This document shows positions 36,601-50,500 of a stretch of 64,000 nucleotides of DNA, in pieces. Under the pieces are notes generated by a model. The model made no database searches. It saw nothing but the letters and a program-made list of their open reading frames with translations, and had not been told where the DNA came from. Each line of letters opens with the position of its first letter. The stretch's first letter is position 1. The translations under genes and the position numbers were made by a program. This DNA is from Tubiluchus corallicola (lineage: Eukaryota; Priapulida; Priapulimorpha; Priapulimorphida; Tubiluchidae), in assembly GCA_030141605.1 (NCBI GenBank), contig JAQGDQ010000203.1, positions 5,001 through 69,000 of the forward strand, read 5' to 3'.

Positions 36601-39600
36601 CTAGGCTTCACAGACCGCAACGTCTCTGGGCTGGATCATAACTACAGTGTGCACCAATGCTCTAGGCTTCACAGACCGCAACGTCTCTGGGCTGGATTAT
36701 AACTACAGTGTGCACCAATGCTCTAGGCTTCACAGACTGCAACGTCTCTGGGCTGGATTATAACTACAGTGTGCACCAATGCTCTAGGCTTCACAGACCG
36801 CAACGTCTCTGGGCTGGATTATAACTACAGTGTGCGCCAATGCTCTAGGCTTCACAGACCGCAACGTCTCTGGGCTGGATTATAACTACAGTGCGCACCA
36901 ATGCTCTAGGCTTCACAGACCGCAACGTCTCTGGGCTGGATCATAACTACAGTGTGCACCAATGCTCTAGGCTTCACAGACCGCAACATCTCTTGGCTGG
37001 ATTATAACTACAGTGCGCACCAATGCTCTAGGCTTCACAGACCGCAACGTCTCTGGGCTGGATTATAACTACAGTGTGCGCCAATGCTCTAGGCTTCACA
37101 GGCCGCAAGGTCTCTGGGCTGGATTATAACTACAGTGCGCACGAATGCTCTAGGCTTCACAGATACTCATATTATTGATATAGAAATTTCAGTTAAATAA
37201 GACTTTTTAAAATGCGACAATATCATAGAAAGTATTACTACTGTTATATGATAACTAAAATCTAAATTAATTTTAGGTATGGCATATTGTCACGGCGAAT
37301 GTGTGCATATGTATGCAGAATACAACATACTGTTCTTTTACCATGTTGTACCGTATGCTTATTTGCATTTTTTACAGTTATCGATAGGCCTCCAAAAAGC
37401 CTGCACCTTTCTATTTTACGTTTCGAAGTCACGGCACCCATCGAAACTTTATTACGGACAAAAAAATTTATTTGTGTTCTAAATGTATACAGCTAACAAC
37501 TTATTCCTGAAATAATGGCATATATATTCATGCATTGCTCCTCTCCTTTTCAGGCATGGATTAATTTAATGCTGTGAGGGGTCCTAGGTTAATGTCCAAT
37601 GTGCTGTGGGACTGCAATATAGGGTGCTTTGTGAGAGCTGCAGCAACTAGTTATTGCGGAATGTGTACTTAAAGCCCAGTATTAAAGTTTTAATTTGTAA
37701 TGGCGATTTGATACTTTTTGTTGTTAAAATGTTTTAAAAAATGTTTGTCGTTTATGTCGTGTGTACACTAAACTTTCACTCTGGTTTTCATTTAATTTTG
37801 TAATCTATGTCCGTCTTTTGGATAGTTTTATTAACTATATATGTCTTTCTTATTGTTGCCTGATAATTATCATAAAAACAATTCACTTCAGGTTAGTGAA
37901 ATTCGAAGAACACGCGGTGGTGCAATATTGGACCTTGATGATCAAATTAAAGATGTTCTAGACGATAATGACTTTATATCAGTTGGTAAGCAAAGCATGC
38001 GTTTGTTGTTATTCACGTATTGCAATGTAGCAATAATAACAAAGCGACAAAAGTTGTTTTATGTTGTGTAAGAAAACCAATACCTGGCATTAATGAAAAG
38101 GGCCTTTCCCTCTATTTTTCTGCCACTAATTTCCACTTTTTAATTAAGATCTTCTGTTAGCAGAAAAATTCTTAATGATAAGAGCTAGACAAATAAACAA
38201 AAGTTTCTTACTATGAAAGAATAAGAAAATACAAAAAAACACGAATTGTGCAAACTTACAGGATCAGTGAACGGCTACACATTTTTAAAATGGCCTACTA
38301 GTTTACTATACAAAAGTTGATAAAGTATACAAAATTATCTTTGTGATTTATAACTCAAAAAAAATATTAAATGGAATTACGCAGTACAGAAAAGCAGAAT
38401 AAGATAAAAGATGAAAACAAGATGATAAAATTTATTTAAAGTCGACCATTTACGCAGACAACACGTGTATGAGCTGTGAGCTGTGAGCTGTGAGCTGTGA
38501 GCTGACAATCGATTAAAACACAAACCAGATCAAGTTTAACAAAAAAGTGTTTGTCGATTTTCCATTTTTCTTACATTCCTTTTTAATGTTGCAGTTTTAG
38601 AAAGAGATCGAGTAAATCCAGTAACTGGACCTGCTGAAATACCATATGTTCCGGAACAAGTGTATCCTTTACGTAATCAGGTTTATGAATCACAAGAATC
38701 TTCTTAATGAGCCTTTCATTCACTTTTATTAATTTATTAGCTCTTTTACCTTGCTTCTTTCGTTCTTTTATTCATTTTCTTTTTCCATAGTTAAGGGAAC
38801 TGAACTCTTTCTTCAGAAAACTAAAACATGTAATTGCCCACTTTCCAGCACGTCTTCTTACTAAAGCGAGTTTTCTCGACCTACCAGTTTTACTTTTATA
38901 GTTTATTAGGAGAGTCTATTTTATTTAAGCATAGAATAAACAGTTATCAATGGAATTTAGGGTCCTTGTCAAACCCGAATCCTTGTCAGGTCTTCCTGGT
39001 GACTCCTGGTGTGGCGTAGTTGTATGCAGTGTGGATAGGATGTTTGGCCTTAACGGGTTTGAAGTTATTTTATGTTGTTATAGGCAGCTTTCATTTTACT
39101 AACACTTTTATTAACTGTTTCGTAGTGATATCGCTCACACTAAATAAGAAGATCTGTACTGATATTAATAATTATATAACAAGTTTTTAGAAACTGCTAG
39201 TTAAGAAGAAATTTTCTTGACTAAATTTTACAGACCAGGTTATTTTCGTAGCGCCGAAGAGGTAGGTGGTTACAGTTACCTTCCAACTTCAAATTATACA
39301 GGTTATGCTAAAACGCCGTTGTAAACGCTTTTAAATGATCAACTGCAATATAAATAATTTTTTAACAAAATGAATAAAACGTAAAAAACAAGCATGAGTT
39401 ATTTGGAAAATAGGGCTGAAGTTCTTAAATTCAACTTAGATTACGCACCTAGATTATATCACCGCCATGTGGACGATACACTTTTATCATTTTGAGCTTG
39501 TTACAGTCTCAAATTTCTAGCACATTTGAATGACTCGTCTTGTTTAAGGCTTACATCAGAATCCAATCACGACAATCTTTTTTGTTTCATTGGTAATGCT

Positions 39601-42600
39601 ATTGTCAACTCTAGCTCAGCCAGGGTAGAATTTTCTGTCAGTCAAAGTTACTAAGACGCACGAGTTACTAAGAGACACTTGAAAAACAAACTGTATGCAA
39701 TCATCACCCTAATTATTGTCCTGTGAGTGAAAGTACGAGGCCGTCAGTCATTTCATCAGAAGATGCTGAGACTAATGTGTTCGGTTGCCTCATATCAATG
39801 ATTTTGAACAAAACGTGTAAAACATATCTTTAGAGCAGGGGTGAGCCAACAGCGGCCCGCGGGAATTGCAGGAAAGTTTAATATGGTCCGGTTAGACAGA
39901 CAAGTTGCACATCCCTGCTTTAAAGACTTTAGTCTAAAACGTGTATTTATTAGTGTCAAAAACTTATATCCTGAATTATAATTAGTAATGTATGTAAATT
40001 ACTTCTTATTCTACAATTTTCTGCGTTTCGTTGCATTATGTTTGCCACAAACAGAGGGCAGCAGTATGCAGTTACCAGCTATCTCCTTAGCAATTTTAAA
40101 ATGCAAGCTTGTTAATTATGATCTGAAATTTAAATGTCTAATATGCTTTATTAAACCTAGTCTTTCAAATATTGGCGTTTAAATGCATATTTTAAAACCA
40201 ACCAAATTCAGATAAAATGGCATTTATGTAGCATGGGGATGCAAATGCGTGTTGGGGGCCGCGGGTCGGAATAGATAAAATCGGTTTATATTGTTTTCAC
40301 TGCACTCGCTTTCTCAGTCTGCGCATGCGCATTCATTCTCAACCAGCTATTCCTATTGATTTTTTTCCGCATGCATTTCAGCAATGGGAACACGCATCCG
40401 CATCCCCATTCCGCATAAATCATATCACACATCAAATGACATCTTTTTAAGAACAATCATAAGCTGTACTATGACTGAAAAACGTGTCACACAAATTCTC
40501 TAAGTCTGAAATTTAAAGAAAATGGGATGAAGTAAAACAAACATTTTGAAATATAGCTTGACTGTGTCTGCTGGAAACACTGATAACGAAATACAAAGCT
40601 CGGTTTATTCCCAATTAAGTCCATTATTCAAACTTGTCGCTGGGCAAACGCGAGGTCTCGCGAGCCTGATCAAATGACTGTGTCCTGTTGACGGGCAATG
40701 TGCCTTTTTTGCCTAACCCGTCTTCCAGAAGCAGACGCAAAATCCAGAATATTTTTGGTAACAAAATTATTTACTATAAACCGCTTTCAAGAAAACAATG
40801 TTTTCCCTTTCACTATTTTATGTCATAGACCATTGTGAACCATGGTGTAAAACTGAGATAATGTTTTCGTAATATAGAAGAAAATTATATAACTTATCAA
40901 CATTAAATCTGGAACTGAATCAACAAGAAAGTGAATTACAGGCTTTCTACCAATTTTTGTTTTCAAGGAACGAGAACCATTTACATTTTTCTATTTGTGT
41001 GAAACCAACACCTATAGTTCCATCATACTTGCTTGTTGAAGAAGTCTAAAAAAGCTTGGTTTAATTTTCTTATATTCGTAAATACATTTTGCAAGATAAG
41101 TGATGACAGTCACGACAAAAATGTAAAGAACTGGTGAACAAAATAGAAATTTGAGCACAAACCATGGTTTTTAATTCAAAATATTTATTTAAAAAATTAC
41201 AATTTCTTGTACTTTTGTTTTTGACAGTTTCTTGTACTAGACGGCAATTCTTTGTCTTCAGACGAATTAGTGAAACTAGGAAAGGGAGTCTATAAAATCA
41301 AGGTAAAGATATGCAGGACATTTTAACAAATTGCTAGAGACGCTGGTTCTCAAGTCATTTTATACAAAAGTGAAGATGTCGTATTTAAACATTATAGACG
41401 CCACATTTACTCTCAAATTTTATAACATTATTCGACTCTTGAGAATTTAAGCAGTGTGTGTATGTGTTGGGCACTGCTCCAGTAAAATTAATAAACTTCC
41501 CCAAATGCCATGAAAATGTTGCCAGACAAAATGCTAGAAATTCTGACAGCTTTTATATTAAATTAGTTTTGTGCAACCAGCTGCACGTAGGTGCAACTGT
41601 GTAAGAAGCAGCACCTAAAACAGCAAAAAATTGTCAATGAATTTTCTGGTATTTTGTGCAAACGAAATGATAAAAATTTGTAAATGGATAGAAAGTGACA
41701 CCAATTCCACCTTCTAATCCCATTCGTCACTGAGAGACGATAAGTTACGATTTTACGTATAAAAAAATTAGCATTTTATTTTCTGACAACGGTTTAGTGG
41801 GAGTTCATCCGTTTGACTTCGAGCTGTAATTTCTGTTTAAATGTCCCATGACACCATTTTTTATGTTATTTTTACAGCATAGGCGGAATTACATATTTCC
41901 TAATTTTTAAAACAGTTTTGATGCATGCTTTTATATGATATGGCAACTTAAATTAAGCGCCGTTGGCACTGTCACAAATATTATCGCCCGCCATGACACT
42001 CAGTACTGTGACGTCACGTTAGGAAGCGGCAATTAACAGCAGCAGTACAGTAGGCAACCAGTGGCCTCAGCAAGCAGAGCACTGTGAACATTGAATAGAA
42101 CGGTTATTGCTGAGGAATGATTTATCTATTAATAAAAAACGTTTTTTACTATAGTATTTATCTATTTATAGCAAATAAACTTATAAGAATGAATTTTTAT
42201 TTTACAAACCTGCAAGGAGCAGGAAATTAATAGTAACAAACACAGTATACAGAGCACTGTAATGTTACTGTACCATTATTAGGCTGCATGAACAATAGCT
42301 GTGCCGAGTACTCCCGCGAATTAGATCAAGCTTCAATTAAGTTGCCAACCAATACTTTGGGTTAGATGCAAAGTAAGTAAGTAAGTAAGTAAAGTATTAA
42401 TTCAACGTTGTAACCAAATTTCATAAAAGCTATATTTAGTCTAGGTTAGCAGCAAGACAATTCAACCCTACCAATTTAACGGAAACTCCCGATTTTAAAG
42501 ACAACCTTCCTTTCTTCACATTTTGAAATATTTCTCCTGATTTTTTTACTTCAACGTGAAAATGGCACAAAAAGCGACCGCAGTGAAGATAGAACATCCA

Positions 42601-44469
42601 TTCCTTTTGGCACAAATAGAATCGCCCATCTATCCTGCTAGGCATAGCGAAAAGTAAAGTTTGGGCAGTTACACGTAGAATAAAAGTGCTCGATTGCATT
42701 TCGATCAGCAGTCAAACTGTAAACTATGAGAATACTTTTTACTTAAACATTTAAGAATTTGAAGATTTGCATATTTGTAAATTAAGTTTGGCCACATTTA
42801 CACCGTTCCTGAAAGATTTACATTATCGAGCAGAAAGGAAAATTTTAAAATTAATGACCTTAATAAAATTCCATGTGGTGAATGAGCTGAATATTTAACT
42901 GATTTTGTGGACAGGCGTTACGACTGAGTGTTAGCTAAAGATTTACATAAGAGAAAGTTGAATGTTAAGCTGCAAGCAAGAAGTTTTCCTAGGGCAAAGT
43001 AGATATCCTTCTTTTTATTCTGTACATACTAAAGATATTACCGGAAAACAATTGCGGCTTTACGGCTCAAACTCATTATCAATTTACAAACTTATCGATA
43101 TTTATTCGCCCATCTGTTAAATATCAAAGATATCAGTTTCAAATTTGGTTAATAACAGCAAGACAGCAATGGGTCCAAACTTGGCATTTATTAAAATTTT
43201 AGGTGCAAAGAAAAAATTGAACCAATATCATCAAGGTTATTGCAACTACAACATAGAGACTATTTAATGACTGCAATGCAAGGTGTAGTGCAGTTAGAAA
43301 CCAACTACAGACTTCATGCTGCTTGCTTGAATGTCATATCTTTATGCTAACTTGTAAAACCACAGTCGTTTCCTGGCAACAACATTATGAAAAAGCTGAT
43401 TGACTTAATGAAAATGAGAAAAAATCCCCAACGACAAAGAAAGGTTGGAATGATTGCGTCCGATAATCCTACTCCTTTATCTTCCAACTTTCATCATTCA
43501 ACAAGGTCGTAAATGTGTCAGCAGACACGCTAAACTTTCTGGCATTGAATCAAGAACTGAACCAATGGCTGCCATTCTTTCGGTTGGCAAACATTATTTG
43601 TGTGTCATACATTCACTAATGGGTTACGCTAATGAAATGATATTAAAAATTGTAGCGTAGGTAATCTTTAATAATTGCTTCGTTTGTCAGTGGAACGTTC
43701 CGTTGACTTAACGTTAAATTTCAAGATCAAAGCCGCTGTCTCTAAATCCTGTTGGTATAAGCGCAAGCACAAGGTTGCCTATTCACCTACCTATAATTTT
43801 TAATGTCTTTTAACATAATGGACAGGTCTGCCACCCACCTTTGATTAGCATTTTTATATTACCTGTACTTTACGATTTTGCTGTATCATAATAAAGTATT
43901 GTAGGTGAGCAATGAATCTGTTGAAAAAGTGGCAAAAGCTAGAAAGATATTAGAAGCCATACTAATGGATAACAAAGGTGAGTTAATTGTGTGTAATTTT
44001 TATCTTTTGGTTTCCACTTATTCGTAGTTTAGTTCACTGTGATTATGAAGCTAAAAGTAAAAAGTAAATTCTATTACATTTATTTGAAATTGTATAAAAT
44101 ACGTAAGGCTCAAACTTTCAGCATAAAGTGGAACAGGGAGAAACACGTAACAGTACCACGTGACAATACCACGTGACGCTACCACGTGACAATATCACTA
44201 GAGTTTGTTTTTTCACAGCTTAAGTCTAAAGTATGGCAATAAAGGCTATTTAATGCTTATCAGAAAATCTGCTATTAGAAACTTTCCTCAGAAGTTATGC
44301 ACAATATAAGCCCCCGTCTAAAATAGATCTTAGTTGTCTCTTCTAAATTAACACTGATTTTGTTTTTGAGGGCTTTTAATTGACCCAAAATATAATATTA
44401 TATAGATATAAATGTGTAAGATTAAACTCATTACACTTCACACTTGATAACTATGCCTGAGTAACTTTT

Positions 44470-44560
<91 letters not shown>

Positions 44561-47500
44561 TTGTTTATTCTCCAGATTTCATAATAACCAGTTTAAATTT
44601 TACACAACAATTTTTGCATTTACAGCAATACATTCGGAGCATTTTTTACAATTTCGTGACATATACCGCGTGAAATCTGCACACTATAATTTTTACAAAT
44701 TATGACTGTAATTACAGGCAACTAATGAACTATTACCTATGTTATAAACCGTAAAGCTCGTTTATGTTTATGTAAAAGTGCACCCGAGTACAAAGCAAAC
44801 ATTCCATGAATTTGTATATGCCATCAAAATTACCGATTAAATCTCGAAAATTACAATTCTCAACATTACATAATTTACGTGCCCATTCCGTTCTTTTGCA
44901 ATTCAAAATGAATGTCTTTCATCCTCGATTAGTAACACAAGTTTACAAAACTCACATAATCTTCTCAAGATTTATGTTGCCAACGACCTTTTTCGATCGC
45001 TAAATCGTGAGATATCAATCGCAAACGTACGTTTTTATAAGCATCAGTAAACAATTTTTTCTCATCGTAGCACCCTGGCACTAAATCTGGGTTAATATTT
45101 ACGTAGTACACGTATTTTATCTTTCCTTGAGAAGCCCGTAAACGTGTACAATTCTTTAAATCTTCTTTTCCCATTCGATTTCTGTTAGCTGCAGTCCAGC
45201 ACTTATCAACAAGAGATTTGTAATAGGTTACATATCTACAGTTGTTCTGAGATAAGCCATCTAAAATGAACCCTTTTAGCCTATCTTCACTATTTCGTTT
45301 CATGATGCTATTCCAAAAATTAATTTGTCTTTGTTCAATTAAGGACTCTAATGAGGGTATACAACAATCAAACAGTACTAGATCGCAAGTGCCGACCATC
45401 TGACCCCAACCATACTTTTTACCATTTTCATATACTCTGTTTTTAGCAGATTACAGCGATCTCTCCCCCATGTTTCACAGCTATACAATAATGTGGTGGT
45501 TACACAAGCAAGTAAGACATTTTTCTCATGCATTGTGGTATATAAGGATTTTCACGTAAAAAGTTGTAAAACTTAGCGCAATTACACCACTTTGATTTAA
45601 ATTGTTCCAGAATATCTTTTTTTAAAGATATCGGATATTCTTGATCTGAGATAAGTAACGGAATGTTTCTGCTTTATAGTACCGGTGCGTAGCACTAATG
45701 AATTATAGTCAGTCTCATCAGTAGGGTTAAAACACAAAAAGTGACACTTAGTAGGTTGCAACAATATTTTGTTTACATCGCAACAATTTTCAACAAATTG
45801 TAACTTTTGTATTAACTTTGCCCTTGATGTCGCAACAACACTGGTATCATCAGCATGAATTTAGATATGAATCATATGAATAATATACTCAGGATCAAAC
45901 GTATTACGAAATAAAACAATCAGGTCATTTATGTATGCGATAAACAACATTGGGGAGCTTGGGGAGCCCTGTCGAATTCCAACATTTGACTCAAATAGGT
46001 CTGATGCTGTATTATCAAAAAAGACGATATTTTCCGTATACATAGCAATTAATGCACTTAAGAACTAACACCAACTCTAAGTTTAGCAAGTTTCATAAGC
46101 AAAATCCGCCTTGCAACCTGATCGAATGCTGCGCTAAAATCAAGGAAAGCAACGAATAAAGTGATTTTAGCTCGTTTAGCCAGTGCAATTAAGATTCTTA
46201 AAGTTAATACATGTTCCGCACAGCTGCGACCGGGTAGAAAAGCAGATTGCTCACAACAAGGCTTAAACCACAATTTGAATCTTTCACACAGAATAATATC
46301 ATACAATTTAGCTAGAACTCTCATTAATAAAATTCCGCGGTAATTACCGGCATCATTTGCATCACGTTTTTAAACAATACCTTTATAACAGCTCCACACT
46401 AAGCTACAGGGTAAGCAGCATACAAGAGGTATGTTTAGTAAAAGCAATTAATACGGGCATCATCATTTGCAAGACGTTAGGCCTATTTATCAGTCTTGCA
46501 CACCAACCATCACTAGAGCTTTTGTTTAATTTAACAACTTAGCAGCCTCAAGTACCTTATTCTGTGAAATTTCATCATCTGAAACTCGGATATATTTATA
46601 TAGATCTGATCGTATATCACTAAAAATCGAGTTTGTGATAGGGAGAGTGGATTTACTTTGAAATGACTGTGCTAAGACATCTGTCTCAACAGTAATATCT
46701 TTTTTACAAATCGTAAAGCGATTGTATTCTATTAATATATTAATATAGTATTACAATTAGTCAGCGGACCCTCAACCAGTGGCTTCTCCCTTTACCGGTT
46801 GAAGCTCCCATAACGTGAAGGTACAACGCACAGCTGCACAGTACTAACACTGTTGTACAACGCACAGCTGCACAGTACTAACACTGATGTACAACGCACA
46901 GCTGCACAGTACTAACACTGATGTACAACGCACAGCTGCACAGTACTAACACTGATGTACAACGCACAGCTGCACAGTACTAACACTGAGGTACAACGCA
47001 CAGCTGCACAGTACTAACACTGATGTACAACGCACAGCTGCACAGTACTAACACTGATGTACAACGCACAGCTGCACAGTACTAACACTGATGTACAACG
47101 CACAGCTGCACAGTACTAACACTGATGTACAACGCACAGCTGCATAGTACTAACACTGATGTACAACGCACAGCTGCACAGTACTAACACTGATGTATGT
47201 TTTGTTTACAGTTGTGTACGGCATTACCACTGGCTTTGGCAAATTTGCTCGCGTCCAAATATCAAAAGAAAATTTAATGTAAGTGAATCAGATGTTGGAA
47301 AAGATGTAAAATGTGTAAGGTGGGAACAACGTTTTTGCATTTAACGAGACTGTCATAAGTTTCGTTATTATAAGACTTTTCTAAAACACTATTGCAAAGC
47401 AAAGAGTGTTCTTAAAATGAGAATAACAGCCAGCATCCACTTAAGCAAAGACATGACTTTTATTCAGACACAACAATCTGCAACATTTCGGCCAGTTATG

Positions 47501-50500
47501 GTCATTTTCACGCAAATAAACCCACCTAAATAAAAATACAGTATATAAAAATTACAAAAATCAACATTGTGAGTTTACAGTTTGTAATTTTTATACACTG
47601 TATTTTTATTTAGGTGGATTGTTGCGTGAACATAACCATAACTGATCGAAACGATGCAGATGTCTGAAAAAAAGCCATGTCTTTGCTTAAGTGGGCGCTG
47701 GCTTTTATTTTCATTTTAAGAATTTATTTTCCCCATTACCAATCAGTTTTCCAAATAGTTTTATATCAATACGTTTTTCATTTCTTGCAATGAGATATTA
47801 CACAATAAACGTAACATGTCTGTAAAAAGCTGAACTAACGTCTACTAAGGGTAAACTTTATGAAACAGTTTCAGCATTCTTTGTCAACTTCAGTTTGACT
47901 TGTACTTTTTATAATAGGAAACCAGGCTTACTGTATTCGCAAGCATCCTGATTTATTTACTGACTGATTTACATCAACTACCGGACAAGTATAATAATTT
48001 GTCAGTATTTTACAGAGAACTTCAAGAAAATCTAATTCGTTCGCACAGTGCAGGCATTGGGTCACCTCTCACACCTGAACGTACTCGGATGTTACTCGCA
48101 CTTCGTATCAATGTACTCTCCAAAGGTTACAGTGGAATATCTCTAAAAGTACTAAATCAAATCGTAGACGCCTTCAATGGTACGTACACTTTTGCGTTTT
48201 TTATGAGTTTGCGTGATTGCGTGAAGTCACGAAGTTATATTGTGAAGTGGTATAAAGTGCGCGTTGTCTAGAACTAAAAGCTGTAAGTATTTAATACTTT
48301 TTAGCTTCCTGTTTGCCGTGGGTGCCAGAAAAAGGCACGGTAGGAGCAAGTGGCGATCTAGCACCGTTATCTCATCTTGCTTTGGGGCTGATGGGCGAGG
48401 GCAAAATGTGGAGCCCAAAATGCGGTTGGGGCGACGCTAAATATGTAAGTAGTATTATTTTATCCTTTACTGCATTTGTCGCGTTATCTATTGGTGAGTT
48501 TCATGTTAATTGTAAACCGTAAAATTTAAACAAAAGCTATTCAACTGAATCGTCAAGATCAAATCTATTATAATTTCTTCTAATACTAGCACAAATAAAG
48601 AGGTGCATAGTTAAACTGCATCAAACCAGGTTTAAAAATGAATGCATGACTGCCGGAGAAGTGGTTTTGAGCAGTTCAATCTGCCATGTTACTTCACACT
48701 TTTTGTCTAATTGAGGAAAAATGTTTTATACATCCGGATGTGGCTTTGTGGTTTAGTGTCGCTTCTGCAAATGCTTAATGGTTAGATACTAATGTAACGT
48801 ATTGTATGAAAAACACTTACACGGAAAATGTTCTATTAATTTACAAGTGCTTAAAACTGGGAAGTCTGTCTGTCAGGACGGGCAACAAGAATTTCTGTCA
48901 TGAGTGCCATTCAGATAGTGTCGTCCACAAGTTTTAGCTAAATGTGCAAAAACCGGTTTTAAACAATTTTATTAGATTTTGTGAACAATTTATTTGATCA
49001 TTCACCACTTTTTTTCTTTAATATCTCAATGCACGTAGTCAATTGTACTGCTGTTTTCCCCGTCTACCAGGCAAGTTTTTTTAAGTTTATTTATTTATTA
49101 CACTGAACAGAAACAATCATAGAGCCTATGTCGGAATTAATATTATTAATTCCATATTAACTAACGTTTGCTAATGACAAATTAGACTGAGAAGACTTGG
49201 GCATGGTGATACCTCCGCATTTCACCTGGGGGGGGGACTTGTACAGGCAGCTTGTACCACATCTGAATTGTTTATTTTACAAGAGTGATATAATAATCAA
49301 GTCATAATAAACCTGAAAGTTCAGTAAATAATAATATATTTTTAAATGTGTCAGGTGCTAGAATCACATGACTTAGAACCAATTAAACTAGGAGCAAAAG
49401 AAGGACTTGCTTTGATTAATGGAACTCAGCTCATTACTGCATTGGGCGCTGAAGGTATTCAAGTATGACATGGTTTCTTTGCTTTCATCATCTAATGTCC
49501 TTTTTACAGTCATTGCGAGTTTTGCAGTTGTTGTAAAATTTGTACAAAATTTATGTCACAATGTGGAATTTTTAAACTATATTTTAAGGACTGTATGCTG
49601 AATGCAAAACTTTAAAATATTCTGGTTTTTTTTTGTTGTTTGCTAGTTTCTATTTGATTTAGCAATCTATTTAACACAGGCCCTAAAATGTTTCTATATT
49701 TAGTCAGTTTTCAAAAAAGTCTGACGTAGTTCATGCAACGCACTAGATCTTCTCATAATTTTCTTTTACGTAAATGAAGATCTTTCTATAGACATAATTT
49801 ACAGTAAAATGTGTTTTAGAGTTAAAATGCTAATAACGTTTATTTTTATTTACTAAAGAAAGTGTAAACTTTTTAGCGGTTGAGCGAGCAGCAGCCATTG
49901 CAAGGCAAGCTGATGTCATTGCCGCATTGACACTAGATGTATTAAAAGGAACGACGAAAGCGTTTGACAGTGGTTTGTATGGACTTTGCTGTTGTATATG
50001 ACTACGGGCATAACTAGTGTATATCAAATGGTTATAAGTGCTAGATGCAACAGTAAAATTAGACCCATATTTAGAACTGAATACAGCGCAACAAAAATGA
50101 TACATGATGGTCAGTCCTCTGACTCAAGAAATCGTTGTTCTGATCATTACCTTGTCCAAAACTAAGCTTTCTTAAAGTCTAGTAGACTAATACATTAACC
50201 AGCTGAGCAGTCAATCAGAAAAACACATGATGTGCTATATAATTTTGCTATTTTTTCATACAGACAAATAAGTTTCTATGTACTTAAGTCACTTTGTCAA
50301 GAATTAAATAATTATATACATTGATTTAGATTTTTTTTTATAAATACTTTCTTATACAGTTTGTTTTTCCAGATATTCATGACGCAAGAAGACACAAAGG
50401 ACAGTCTCAATGTGCTCGAAGGTTGCGGTCGCTGCTACATTCAGATACATATCCTTCTCAGATTGCTCGTATGTTGTCATCAAAATCATGAATCCACCAT

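Noticed and set aside
39234-39324. Possible extra HAL exon after an acceptor TTTTACAG
   Set aside because: In the phase set by exon 3 it hits a stop after five codons, and skipping it joins exons 3 and 4 in phase to the family sequence.
42436-42699. 87-codon minus-strand frame in HAL intron 4
   Set aside because: No recognisable domain, no splice context and of a length possible by chance.
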